From positions 124,001 through 188,000 of the forward strand of contig CAWBRQ010000006.1 of NCBI GenBank assembly GCA_963791315.1: 64,000 nucleotides of DNA, written 5' to 3'. Origin of the DNA: JACCZX01 sp963791315. GTDB lineage: Bacteria > Pseudomonadota > Gammaproteobacteria > Burkholderiales > Burkholderiaceae_F. The position numbers and the translations under genes are program-made. Positions 1-8,858 of the stretch are shown here, one piece after another; the first letter of the stretch is position 1, and every line of letters begins with the position of its first letter. The notes under the pieces are model-generated. The model saw nothing but the letters and a program-made list of their open reading frames with translations. It made no database searches and was not told the DNA's origin.

Positions 1-151
1 CTGTGGCGTGGTTAAGTTGGCTCTTGGCGTGGAAAGCAAACGCAGCCTGCAGCACCGCCATGATCATCATCAGCAGCGTTGGAATGACGACGATGAACTC
101 GACGATCGTGGCGCCACTGGCTTTTCTCTGACGCAAGGTGTACGCGGTCAT
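1..151 (-). CDS. TadE-like minor pilin, 3' end outside the window
   Basis: The visible N-terminus carries a short basic leader, then a Glu followed by a long hydrophobic stretch (GATIVEFIVVIPTLLMM, about residues 13-29). This is the layout of TadE/TadF pseudopilins, which use the E+5 position of a class III prepilin peptidase site. The ATG at 151 lies 1 nt after the stop of the DUF192 gene, so it is the last visible gene of the minus-strand Tad operon. TadE-like proteins are membrane-anchored minor pilins needed for Flp fibre assembly. The C-terminal part is cut off by the window edge, so TadE and TadF cannot be told apart. Confidence 0.75.
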   Translation of the reverse strand, partial: MTAYTLRQRKASGATIVEFIVVIPTLLMMIMAVLQAAFAFHAKSQLNHAT

Positions 152-152
152 G

Positions 153-497
153 TCACGCTTCGATTCCGCTCAGTGCTGCGTCAAGCACAGCACCGGGATA
201 AAGCTGATGGGCTGCAGCGCCGCCTGCCGACAGCTCGAGTACTGCAGCAGCGCCGGGATGAGACGCCACTCGCCACGGCCGTAACGAGCGGGCAACGCGC
301 AACACGCGCCCCAACGGATCGAGAAACACGACGTCGATCGCATAGCGCATGCCAAACGTGTGGACCGATGCACACCCGGGAAGCAACAGCGCTTCGTTGG
401 CGGCGAGCGGCGGACGCAGCAGCAGACCGCGCGCGCGCTGCAAAAAGCCGCCTGCAATACGAACGTGCAGTACGCGGGCCATCAAGGTCCCTTTCAT
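153..497 (-). CDS. DUF192 family protein inside the tad operon
   Basis: A small protein of about 114 residues with the DUF192 core: an LLLRPPLAANEALLLPGC segment followed by VHTFGMRYAIDVVFLD. The V-H-T-x-G-M plus I-D-V-x-F-x-D pattern is the family hallmark. The ATG at 497 overlaps the tadC stop as ATGA, which favours translational coupling; an internal ATG at 482 is the alternative. The molecular function of DUF192 is not established. The family often appears near secretion or pilus genes in betaproteobacteria, and here it sits between tadC and a tadE. No signal peptide is evident. Confidence 0.8.
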   Translation of the reverse strand: MKGTLMARVLHVRIAGGFLQRARGLLLRPPLAANEALLLPGCASVHTFGMRYAIDVVFLDPLGRVLRVARSLRPWRVASHPGAAAVLELSAGGAAAHQLYPGAVLDAALSGIEA

Positions 498-1396
498 AGT
501 CCTGACGCCAGAAACTTCATCACGATGGGAAACGCGATCACGACGAACGTGCACGGAAAGATGAATGCGATCAGCGGGAAGAGCATCTTCACCGGCGCTT
601 CCATCGCAAGCTTCTCGGCGCGCGTAAAGCGCTCCGTGCGACGCTGCTCGGCCTGCGCGCGCAGGATGGGCCCGAGATTCATGCCCATGCTCTCGGCCTG
701 GATCAGGGCGCTCACCAGGCTGCCGACCGCAGGCTCGTTCATGCGCTCGGCAAACGTGCGCAGCGCATCGGTGCGTGACTTGCCGGCGCGCACGTCACGC
801 AGGATGCGGGCGACTTCTTCGCGCAACGGGCCGACCGGGCCACGTCGCATCGCTTGTTCGAACGCGCCGGTCAGGTTCAAACCCGCTTCGACGCACAGCG
901 TGATGATGTCCAGATAGAACGGCAGCTGCTTCAGCAGCAACCGTTTGCGTGCGTCGATGCGATCCTTCAGCCAGATGGCTGGATACAGATAGGCGAATGC
1001 CGCCGCGCTCGCTGCGTACCACTTGGGTGGCTGAAAGAAGCTCTCGGCCAGCCAGGTAGCAAGCGCTGCAGCAAGCAACGCGGCAACCAGGCGGCCCGCG
1101 ATGTACTGCTCCGGCGATAGGGTGTAGTCGAGGCCTGCCTTGCGCAGCTTGATCAGCGCTGCCTGCCGACGCGATGGTGGAATCAGCCGCCCCAGGTAGT
1201 ACGCAATCCACTGAATCGGCCACCACACCAGGCGGAATCCGATTGGCGGCCGGTCGAGGTAAGTGCGATCCTCCTCAGGGACGTCCGCGGCTGCACGTCC
1301 GATCACCCACGAGATGAGCATCGTGGAAAGCCCGATGCCGGCACCGAACGCGATGCTGACTACCGTCGGATTGAGTGCTCCGCTGAAGCTCTGCAT
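494..1396 (-). CDS. tadC: Tad pilus inner-membrane platform protein TadC
   Basis: About 300 residues, with an N-terminal membrane segment (VVSIAFGAGIGLSTMLISWVIG), a second pair near residues 120-160 and a C-terminal pair. Between them lies a type II secretion F domain containing YLDIITLCVEAGLNLTGAFE and MRRGPVGPLREE. TadC pairs with TadB to form the inner-membrane platform moved by the CpaF/TadA ATPase during Flp pilus assembly. The ATG at 1396 begins 8 nt after the tadB stop; longer in-frame extensions lie wholly inside tadB and look non-coding. The order tadA-tadB-tadC matches the canonical locus. Confidence 0.9.
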   Translation of the reverse strand: MQSFSGALNPTVVSIAFGAGIGLSTMLISWVIGRAAADVPEEDRTYLDRPPIGFRLVWWPIQWIAYYLGRLIPPSRRQAALIKLRKAGLDYTLSPEQYIAGRLVAALLAAALATWLAESFFQPPKWYAASAAAFAYLYPAIWLKDRIDARKRLLLKQLPFYLDIITLCVEAGLNLTGAFEQAMRRGPVGPLREEVARILRDVRAGKSRTDALRTFAERMNEPAVGSLVSALIQAESMGMNLGPILRAQAEQRRTERFTRAEKLAMEAPVKMLFPLIAFIFPCTFVVIAFPIVMKFLASGL

Positions 1397-1404
1397 CCCG
1401 TTGC

Positions 1405-2259
1405 CTACACGTCGATGTTGACGATCTTGCGGATCAGCAAGACGCCGAAGAATTCGAGCAGTGCAATCACGATGATTGCCGCGAAGCCCATCCGCGTAGT
1501 CCACAACAGGCTCATCGCTTCAGGTTCCATCTTCGCCAGCACGAACATCAGACAAAGCGGCAATGCGCCGACGATCCAGGCCTGCAGCTTCCCCTGTGCA
1601 GTGAGCGCGCGGATCTTGCCTTCCATGGCCAACTTGTTGCGCACCGTATGCGATGCACGTTCGAGCGTCTCGGCCAGACCGCCGCCGGTATGACTGGCGA
1701 TACGCATCGCAGAGACCACCAGCGTCACCGATTGCGATGGGACCCTGCGGTTCAGGTTTTCAAGTGCCTCATCGAGTGCGACACCGAGCCGCTGCTCGCG
1801 CAGCATCAGGTCGAACTCCTGCGAGATTGGCGGCTTGGCTTCGCGCACCAGTTGCGAGATTGCCGACGTCAAGCTGACGCCGGCTTTCAAACCTCCAGCA
1901 AGTATCAACAGCGCGTCGGGCAACTGGTCTTCGATCTTCAACAGCCTGCGAGCGCGCATCCAGCGGAAAGCCCACCACGGCACAAACCCGGCCACCAGAG
2001 CGAGCGGGACGCCAACGACGACACTCTTGGTGACAAGCCAAGCCACCGCGCCCACCAGCAGCATCACGCCGACGTTCAGTGCATACAGACGGGCAGGGTC
2101 CATGAACAGGAACAGCTCGCGCAGGTTGAAACGTGCGCGCTCGGTGAATGACTGCCGGTAATTGGCCAGGCCGGCGGCGCCGATTTCGGCGCTGGACCAC
2201 ACCAGCAGCATCACCGCGAGTGCGAGCACTACCGAGAAGACGGTTGGGGCGTCAATCAT
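1405..2259 (-). CDS. tadB: Tad pilus inner-membrane platform protein TadB
   Basis: 284 residues with N-terminal membrane segments (VFSVVLALAVMLLVW; LYALNVGVMLLVGAVAWLV), a cytoplasmic type II secretion F domain (DQLPDALLILAGGLKAGVSLTSAI) and two C-terminal membrane helices. It is the partner of TadC in the Flp pilus assembly platform. The length is normal for TadB. It begins 27 nt downstream of the cpaF stop and is followed after 8 nt by tadC, consistent with one transcript. The reading frame is intact. Confidence 0.92.
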   Translation of the reverse strand: MIDAPTVFSVVLALAVMLLVWSSAEIGAAGLANYRQSFTERARFNLRELFLFMDPARLYALNVGVMLLVGAVAWLVTKSVVVGVPLALVAGFVPWWAFRWMRARRLLKIEDQLPDALLILAGGLKAGVSLTSAISQLVREAKPPISQEFDLMLREQRLGVALDEALENLNRRVPSQSVTLVVSAMRIASHTGGGLAETLERASHTVRNKLAMEGKIRALTAQGKLQAWIVGALPLCLMFVLAKMEPEAMSLLWTTRMGFAAIIVIALLEFFGVLLIRKIVNIDV

Positions 2260-2286
2260 CGGGTTGTTTGCTCCGCGAATCGTTGA

Positions 2287-3969
2287 CTAGGTCGCACGGA
2301 AGATCTCCAGATCGAGCGCGACGCCTTGCGCGCGCAACGCTTCATAGAACGTCGGCACCTGCTCGCAGCCCACGAAAGCGCCGCGCACTTTGCCGTCAGC
2401 GCCGTAGCCGCTGTTATGGAAGCGAAAGATCTCCTGCATCTGCAGGCGACCGTTTTCCATTCCGGTGACTTCCGTGATGTTGGTGATCTTGCGCGAGCCG
2501 CACGCGAAGCGCGTCTGCTGCACCAGGATGTCGACCGCCGATGCGATCTGATCGCGAATCGCTGGCAGCGGAAGGTCCATGCCGGCCATCAGCACGAGTG
2601 TTTCCAACCTTGATAGGGCATCGCGCGGCGTGTTCGCATGCAGCGTCGTAAGCGAGCCTTCGTGACCCGTGTTCATCGCCTGCAGCATGTCGAGCGCCTC
2701 GCCGCCGCGGCACTCGCCGACGACGATCCGATCAGGACGCATGCGCAAAGCGTTACGCACGAGGTCACGAATGCTGACCTGGCCGCGTCCTTCGACGTTT
2801 GACGGACGCGCTTCGAGCGAAACCAAGTGCGAATGGTTGAGCTTGAGCTCGGCGGCGTCTTCGATCGTGACGATGCGCTCGCCATCCGGAATGAAGTTCG
2901 ACAGCACGTTGAGGAATGTCGTTTTGCCCGAGCCGGTGCCGCCGGACACGACCACGTTCTTGCGCTGCTCGACACAGACTTTTAGAAACGTCGCCATCGA
3001 TGCCGACAGCGAGCCGTAGCCGATCAGATGCTCTGCCTCGAGCCGCTTTTTTGCGAACTTGCGAATCGTCAGCGTCGGTCCCTTGAGCGCGAGTGGCGGA
3101 ATGATCGCGTTGACGCGTGAGCCGTCTTTGAGCCGTGCATCGACCAGCGGCGATGACTCATCGATGCGTCGCCCGAGCGGTGCGACGATGCGCTCGATGA
3201 CGCCCATTACGGCGCGATCGCTCGAAAACGATGTCCCGTGCTGCACAAGACGACCGAGGCGTTCGACATAGACCTCATCGAAGCGATTGACCATGATCTC
3301 GGAAACACTTTCGTCGGCGAGCAGGTCCTCGAGCGGTCCTAGTCCGACAGCCTCATTGAGCACTTCATGCAGCAGCGCCGCGCGATCGATGCCCTGCGGC
3401 AGCTCCGACTCGCGGCCCATCAATTCGCGAATCACGATTTCCGTTTCGGCGCGAATTTCGTCGTCGGACATGTGAGTGAAGTCGCGCCGCCGCAAGTCGA
3501 TCGTGTCGAGAAGCTTCTCGTGCAGCTTCCGCCTCCACACAATGCGTTCGTGCGGAGCGGAACGTACCGCTGCCGCGGCGCGAGCTTGCGCAGGCGGTGC
3601 TGCGGCAAGCTTCAACGAGGGAGTTCCGTTTGCGAGTGGCTTCGTCGCGGTGCCGTTGGATGCGTCGCCATTGCGATTGGCAGAGGGCTCGGCGACACGC
3701 AGCTTGAAGCCGCCGATGCCGATCTCATCGCCTGCCGTCAGCGGGCCGTGCTGGACGATGCGAGCGCCATTGATCCATGTGCCCGTCATGTGGCCCAGGT
3801 CTTCGATCAGGATGCCGCCGCGCGTACGCGTCAGCCGTGCATGTGTGCGGCCGACGCGCCAGCTTTCCAGGCGAACGTCGCACGAACTCGCTCGACCGAT
3901 CACCGCTTCGGCCGACTCGATGCGCATCGCGCGCTTGGCACCGCCACCATCGGTGACCTGAACGACCAT
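2287..3969 (-). CDS. cpaF: FHA domain-CpaF (TadA) pilus assembly ATPase fusion
   Basis: A protein of 560 residues. Residues 1-95 form a forkhead-associated domain (AVIGRASSCDVRL, then S/R/H positions and TWINGARI), followed by an Ala/Pro-rich linker to about residue 140 and then a full CpaF-type secretion ATPase. Walker A is GGTGSGKT (about 344-351), followed by the Asp-box region and RMRPDRIVVGECRGGE. The ATPase drives Flp pilin polymerisation. FHA domains bind phosphothreonine peptides; no Ser/Thr kinase is visible here. The ATG at 3969 shares one base with the cpaC stop (TGATG); a GTG at 3972 is an alternative. All catalytic motifs appear intact. Confidence 0.93.
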   Translation of the reverse strand: MVVQVTDGGGAKRAMRIESAEAVIGRASSCDVRLESWRVGRTHARLTRTRGGILIEDLGHMTGTWINGARIVQHGPLTAGDEIGIGGFKLRVAEPSANRNGDASNGTATKPLANGTPSLKLAAAPPAQARAAAAVRSAPHERIVWRRKLHEKLLDTIDLRRRDFTHMSDDEIRAETEIVIRELMGRESELPQGIDRAALLHEVLNEAVGLGPLEDLLADESVSEIMVNRFDEVYVERLGRLVQHGTSFSSDRAVMGVIERIVAPLGRRIDESSPLVDARLKDGSRVNAIIPPLALKGPTLTIRKFAKKRLEAEHLIGYGSLSASMATFLKVCVEQRKNVVVSGGTGSGKTTFLNVLSNFIPDGERIVTIEDAAELKLNHSHLVSLEARPSNVEGRGQVSIRDLVRNALRMRPDRIVVGECRGGEALDMLQAMNTGHEGSLTTLHANTPRDALSRLETLVLMAGMDLPLPAIRDQIASAVDILVQQTRFACGSRKITNITEVTGMENGRLQMQEIFRFHNSGYGADGKVRGAFVGCEQVPTFYEALRAQGVALDLEIFRAT

Positions 3970-5390
3970 CACCGCAGCACCGCTCCTGCCCGTGCTGCTA
4001 CCTCGGAGACCTTCTGGTCGTCTTTGGGGACGCTCGAAGTGGGCGCTTCACCACTGGGCTCGGGTGGTGCGATGTATTTCTGTACCTTGTCGTTGACGGC
4101 GCCGGCCGGTGCGTTAAGCGGTGAGTCTTGCGCCGTCACGATCGCCGGCGTCACGAAGATCACCAGTTCACTTTCACCATCGGCGAAACGCTTCGACTGA
4201 AACAGGTGACCCAGGATAGGAATCCGCCCCAGTCCCGGCACGCGCTCGTAAGTCACGCCTTTGCGTCGATCAAGTAGCCCCGACAGCACCATCGTCTCGC
4301 CTGCGCGCACGTTGAATTCGGTCTGCGTACGGCGGGTGCGTAGGCCAGGCACTCCTTGCAGCGACGACACGCTTGGATCGGGCTCGCTGACTTCGGCCAG
4401 GATTTCCGAGCGAATCGCACCGGTGCTATCGGCGCGCGGCTTTACCTCCAAGATGATTCCGAAGTTCTTGAACTGCACTGTGACGAACCCGTTCTGGTTC
4501 ACGACCGAGTAGGGGATCTCACCGCCCGCCTGGAACTTCGCCGAGCTGCCGCTGCGTGCCGTCAGTTGCGGTGTGGCGAGCACGATCGCGTCGCCCTCGC
4601 GCTCCAGGAGGTTCAGGCGCGACGAAATCGCAGACACGATGCCGAAGTACCAGCGAAACGGATCAATCGGACGTGGCAGTGTCTCGATACCTTGAATTCC
4701 GCCCGCGCCGGTCGGCGGATTGACGACAAACCCGCCTCGAATGATGTCGCCCGCTACACCGGCGTTGAATCCGGGAGCACTTGTATCCCAGCGCACGCCG
4801 AGCTCACGCAATTTGTCTTTCTTGAACTCGACCACCTTGACGTCCATCAGGATCATCCGCTCCCAGCCGACGCGGGTGGTGAAGTTGACGATCTGCGGAT
4901 AGCGCTTGGCCAGCTCGTCGATGCGAAACAATTGTTCATCGTTCAGGTTCTGGCCTTCGACCAGGATGCGATCGCCTACGGCACGCGCTTTCACGTTGCT
5001 ACTACCCGACAGGAATTCCAGGATTTCGCGCGTCGTGCGCGACATGTCGGCCGGTCGCACCTGCACGTTGTAGCGCCGAGCGCGACCGTCGCGCGCCCAC
5101 ACATGCATCGTCGTCGCGCCAGCGTCGTTGGCGATCAGCAGAATGTCGCGCTCGTCGACTACCGACGCCGACAGCAGTCGGCCGTTGCCCACGGCGATGC
5201 GCGCTACGTTGGGGCTTGGGAGGACTCGCGTCTCGCCGACGAACAGTTCCAGCTCGGCGGGCACTTCACCCGCATCGGCCGGCGCTGCTGCCGCGGTCTT
5301 GCTGCGCGGCGTCTGTGCACCGGCGAGCGATGCGCCGAGCAACATTCCGACAATGACGATGTTTACGACAGCGGCCGTGTATGTACGCAC
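3969..5390 (-). CDS. cpaC: Tad pilus outer-membrane secretin CpaC/RcpA
   Basis: 473 residues. A signal peptide (VVNIVIVGMLLGASLAGAQ) is followed by the pilus-formation N-terminal region (LELFVGETRVLPSPNVARI) and a BON-like segment. The C-terminal secretin domain contains the EVKPRADS region and VPGLGRIPILGHLFQSKRF, the classic secretin signature. It forms the outer-membrane channel through which the Flp pilus exits. It lies between cpaB and cpaF, the standard order, and overlaps the cpaF start by one base. The family length is normal and the frame is intact. Confidence 0.93.
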   Translation of the reverse strand: MRTYTAAVVNIVIVGMLLGASLAGAQTPRSKTAAAAPADAGEVPAELELFVGETRVLPSPNVARIAVGNGRLLSASVVDERDILLIANDAGATTMHVWARDGRARRYNVQVRPADMSRTTREILEFLSGSSNVKARAVGDRILVEGQNLNDEQLFRIDELAKRYPQIVNFTTRVGWERMILMDVKVVEFKKDKLRELGVRWDTSAPGFNAGVAGDIIRGGFVVNPPTGAGGIQGIETLPRPIDPFRWYFGIVSAISSRLNLLEREGDAIVLATPQLTARSGSSAKFQAGGEIPYSVVNQNGFVTVQFKNFGIILEVKPRADSTGAIRSEILAEVSEPDPSVSSLQGVPGLRTRRTQTEFNVRAGETMVLSGLLDRRKGVTYERVPGLGRIPILGHLFQSKRFADGESELVIFVTPAIVTAQDSPLNAPAGAVNDKVQKYIAPPEPSGEAPTSSVPKDDQKVSEVAARAGAVLR

Positions 5391-5474
5391 TTGTATCCCC
5401 CGCGCTCTGAGCGTTCGTTTGAAGCGTTGTTGTCGAGCGTTGTCATGTGCGAGCCCATCGCTGGTCTTGGGCGA

Positions 5475-6396
5475 TCAGTGATTGCTTGCGGCCACTACCG
5501 GGCTATCGGTGGCGGCTGTCTTGGCCGGTGCAGCGTTCGGCGGCTGCGCCGGTCGCGGTTGCAGGCCGCGCATCTGACGCGCCGGGCAGCGGCGCAATCG
5601 CTTGCGAGCGCGCCATGCCGCCGTAGATGATCTGCACGCCGCGCCGTGCGACGAAGGGGGCAGGCGATGCGAGGCCGAGCAAGGCAGCGGCGTCATCGCG
5701 TGAACCGGACACCGCTCCGCGATCGCCCGGCGCGCGCAGCAGTGCAGTGATCTTGCCGATCTCGCGTGCAGCAATGACCTGGCGCGCCTGCTCGGCGTTG
5801 ACATCGAGCGTGATCGTGGTGAACGTGCGCCGTGATCCGTCGCGCCCATCCGAGCCTTGTTCGACCTTGGTACCGGTTGCGAGCACCGGCACGCTTTGCA
5901 TCAGCACGAACGCCAGCTGCCGGTTGTCGCGCCGAACCGTGACCATGATGTCGATGCGATCGCCCGGTTCGACCAGGCCGGAGATCGAGCTGATCTCGTC
6001 GACGGGCACCGTCACTGCGCGGCGTCCAGCCGCGACACGCGCCGAAAACGTCGGCACCTTGTCGCCTTCGAGCTGCGACCACAGCAACGGCTCGCCACGC
6101 TTGGCGGGATATGCCAGCGCACCGCGGTCGATGCGATCGAATTGTTCGGGCGTGACCGCATTGGAGTGCGCCCACTCGCGCGGCACGTTGCGGACGGCAA
6201 GCGAATCAGCGCCGAGGGTGGCGCCCTTCGGCATGTCCTTCTTGGCGACGACGAGCTTGACGCTTTCGCCCTTGCCACGCGATTCAATCTCCTCAACCTG
6301 CGCGCGCAAGTAGCTGTTCGCCATGAAGGCGGCACCGCCTCCAACTACAAGCGCGACGCCTAGCACGATCCAGGTCTTGTTGATCTTCAATCTCAT
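5475..6396 (-). CDS. cpaB: Flp pilus assembly protein CpaB/RcpC, 3' end frameshifted
   Basis: An N-terminal membrane anchor (WIVLGVALVVGGGAAFMANS) is followed by an SAF domain (VKLVVAKKDMPKGATLGADSL) and the RcpC/CpaB core with AVTVPVDEISSISGLVEPGDRIDIMVTVR. CpaB is a periplasmic factor that helps build the Tad secretin complex. The uninterrupted frame would end at 5503 with an atypical Arg/His tail. One extra base near 5580 moves into a frame ending at 5475 with a Pro/Ala-rich tail (PAQPPNAAPAKTAA), which looks more natural. I therefore give the repaired end. It is transcribed from the flp side, ahead of cpaC. Confidence 0.85.
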
Positions 6397-6420
6397 GACG
6401 GCTCCAATGATTTGGTTCGA

Positions 6421-6681
6421 TCAGACGGGAAGCGCTAACGCCGTCAACAGGCGAGCCCAGCCGGTGCGTACAGACTCAAGAAAAAATTGCAGTACTGGGG
6501 GATCACCCAAGCCCGTACTTGCCAGCATCGCGGCCAGTACGGCGAGCGCGACCAGATATTCAGTCATTGACTGCCCCTGCTGCGATAGGTACCGATCGAA
6601 CCGCAGCCGCGCGTGACACGGCGCCGAGGAGAGTGACAGCGACGCGCACGCGCGTTTTGCTGACGGCGATCGAATCGGCAT
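6421..6681 (-). CDS. Short Flp/TadE-like second pilin
   Basis: A small product whose core is QQGQSMTEYLVALAVLAAML. This has the same G-Q-x-M-T-E-Y class III leader junction as the adjacent Flp pilin, followed by a hydrophobic helix and a short tail ending in LLTALALPV. This predicts processing by a TadV/CpaA-type peptidase and incorporation as a minor pilin or assembly factor. The start is uncertain: ATG 6681 gives an unusually long leader of about 36 residues without a good ribosome site, TTG 6693 is possible, and an extra base upstream of the leader cannot be excluded. It follows flp by 18 nt. Confidence 0.5.
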   Translation of the reverse strand: MPIRSPSAKRACASLSLSSAPCHARLRFDRYLSQQGQSMTEYLVALAVLAAMLASTGLGDPPVLQFFLESVRTGWARLLTALALPV

Positions 6682-6698
6682 AGCGCGAAGCAAGTTGC

Positions 6699-6998
6699 TT
6701 ACTTGGCCGCGTTACCGGTGTAGTTCTCGAGGTTGCGTTTCGTGTTCGCCTCGGTCGCTGCGCTGGTCGCGGCGGTCGATGCGGCAGTCCGCGCAGCCGT
6801 GCCGTCATTGCCGGCGATCTCATTGGCAATCGCTGCGGTTTGGTTGCGCACGGTGTTGCCGAAGAATTGATAAACGGCGATGGCTGCCACCGCAATCAAC
6901 GCGACGATGATGATGTACTCGGTCATGCCCTGACCGCGTTGCTTGGCGCGTCTTTTGCCATTCGCGGCGGCTGACTTCAAACGATTGATGAATTGCAT
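6699..6998 (-). CDS. flp: Flp major pilin
   Basis: 99 residues with a basic leader (MQFINRLKSAAANGKRRAKQ), then RGQGMTEYIIIVALIAVAAIAVYQFFG. This is the Flp prepilin signature with peptidase cleavage expected after the Gly and a conserved Glu-Tyr pair. The C-terminal half is rich in Ala, Thr and Asn, longer than a minimal Flp subunit, and probably surface exposed. The ATG at 6998 is fixed by GGAGG ending 6 nt upstream (7005-7009); longer in-frame starts lack a ribosome site. It is the first gene of the minus-strand arm, as expected for the most abundant pilus protein. Confidence 0.92.
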   Translation of the reverse strand: MQFINRLKSAAANGKRRAKQRGQGMTEYIIIVALIAVAAIAVYQFFGNTVRNQTAAIANEIAGNDGTAARTAASTAATSAATEANTKRNLENYTGNAAK

Positions 6999-7261
6999 GG
7001 TGTTCCTCCGATCGGTTAGTGCGCGGCCGTACTTGCCGCCGGGACGAATTAGACGAAGCAAGCGACGTTGATGACAATCACTGGCAACCGCGAAGGAGGC
7101 CAGTCGCACTCACTCGTGCGCGATGGAGTGGAATAGCCATCTCGGCCGGCCGATGGACAAATCAATCCGTCACGGTCAACGGGGGTTGGCGAAGCGCGCA
7201 TACCCACGAATCATTCGTCGCATTTGCGGTTAACCCTTTCGAATGTCGAAAGCGGCGCGCT
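6999..7261. promoter_or_regulatory. Divergent intergenic region between flp and lnt with two short inverted repeats
   Basis: 263 bases separate the flp start on the minus strand from the lnt start on the plus strand, so both arms of the Tad locus must be initiated here. Two small palindromes lie near lnt: ACGAA-TCA-TTCGT at 7206-7218 and CTTTCG-AATGT-CGAAAG at 7236-7252, the latter 9 nt before the lnt ATG. They could be operators or a hairpin at the lnt ribosome site. No convincing -35/-10 pair was found, and no gene is seen in this stretch. Confidence 0.4.
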
Positions 7262-8858
7262 ATGAGTTCGACACCGGTCAATTCGATCGCACCCGCCACG
7301 CATCTCGCGTCGCTCCGTCAGCACGCGCTCCGTGGACGCGTGAACGCGGCCTGCCGAAGCGTTCTCAGCTTGTTGACGATCAGCTGCGTGGCCGGCGTTG
7401 CGCTCGCTTTCTCGCATGAGTACGAATCGCTGTTCGTGCTGGCTCCGTTTGCGATAGCGGCGTTTTTGGGAGCCGCGTCCGTAACGAGTCGTCGCGGCTT
7501 CGGCTTCGTGCTTGGTTTCGCTTTTGGGCTGTCGTGTTTCGCGACCGGGTTGCCCTGGCTTTTCAATCTGCTCGATCAGCGCGAAGCACCGCTCGCTGCA
7601 GTGCTGTTGCCGGCGCTGTTGATTGGAGCGCTTAGCGTGCCGACGGCAATCGTCGGCGGGTGCGTCGCCGGGTCGGTGCGATTGCGTGCGACGCGGTTAT
7701 TGCTGATGGCGCCCGCGATGTGGGTCGCGTTTGATTGGCTGCGCCATCAAGGTGAAGTGGCGTTTCCCTGGTTCAGCGTAGGTTATAGCCAGGTCGCAGC
7801 AAGTCCGCTTGCCGGTTACGCACCGCTCGGTGGTGTACTGCTGGTGGGCTTCGTCACCGTGCTGGTCGGCGCGCTGATTGCGGTCGCCGTGTCAAGGCGC
7901 GATCTGCGCAATTGCGCGGCGATCGCCGTCGTCGCACTGTTCGTGCTCGGCGCAGGGTTGCAACACATCCCATGGACCGCAGCATCCGGCACTCCTCTTC
8001 GCGTCGCGGTGCTGCAAGGAAATATCGGCACCGCAGCCAAGTTCAATGCGGGCGCGCTGTCGCGTACGTTGGCGCGATACGAATCGCTGATCCGCTCGTC
8101 GCAAGCAGACGTGATGTTGTTGCCCGAATCGGCTCTGCCGCTGCCCGCGCACGCGGTGGGTGGGTATCTAAGCGCTCTGCGCAAGCATGCGGAAGGTCGT
8201 GGCATCGACGTTCTTCTCGGCGCATTCGAAGTCGACGCCGACACGGGGCAGCGGTACAGCAGCGCAATCAACCTCGGCACCAGCGGCACGCAGATCTATC
8301 GCAAGCGCCATCTCGTGCCATTCGGCGATTACGTGCCGTGGGGTGCGGCGTTGTACGGGAGTGTTCAGAGGATTCCACTCGCCGACACTGCACGCGGCAC
8401 ATCGGATCAGCCGCTGCCCCTGCTCGGGGCTGGTCGTGTGGCAGTTGCGATCTGCTACGACGATGCGTTCGGATCGAGGATGCGTGCAGACGCCGCCGCG
8501 GCAGGCTGGATTGCGAACTTGAGCAACGATAGCTGGGCTGGTTCACCTTCAATGCAGCGTCAGCACGCGCGAATGGCACAGGCGCGCGCTCTGGAGATCG
8601 GACGCCCACTACTGCGCGCGGCGGATACGGGCCGCAGCGGATTGATCGATGAGCGCGGCGGCTGGGTCGATTCGCTCCCTCTCGACGAAGTCGGAGCGCT
8701 CGAAGCGTGGATCGTGCCTCGATCGGGCCAGACACCGTATGCGTGGTGGGGCGATCGGGCAGCGTTGGTGCTGTGCCTGTTCGCGCTGCTCGCCGCTTTT
8801 CAGCTTCGGGGTACAGCGACTGAATCGTCGCCACTTGATTGCGGAGAATTTCAGATGA
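7262..8858 (+). CDS. lnt: Apolipoprotein N-acyltransferase (Lnt), 3' end frameshifted
   Basis: Several N-terminal membrane segments are followed by a nitrilase domain with the expected catalytic residues: Glu in LLPESALPLP, Lys in YRKRHLVPFGDYVPW and Cys in VAICYDD. A final membrane helix (AALVLCLFALLAAF) ends the protein. Lnt adds the third acyl chain to lipoproteins in the inner membrane. The raw frame runs on to 8992 with an unlikely tail. One extra base near the GGGG at 8808-8811 gives a stop at 8856-8858 that overlaps the next ATG as ATGA. It sits inside the Tad locus, so it may be a dedicated paralogue or simply a neighbour. Identity is firm; the role in pilus biogenesis is inference. 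Confidence 0.88.

Noticed and set aside
4356..5630. Long open frame on the plus strand antisense to cpaC/cpaB
   Set aside because: A shadow of the conserved secretin and CpaB genes; no ribosome site and no recognisable protein family.
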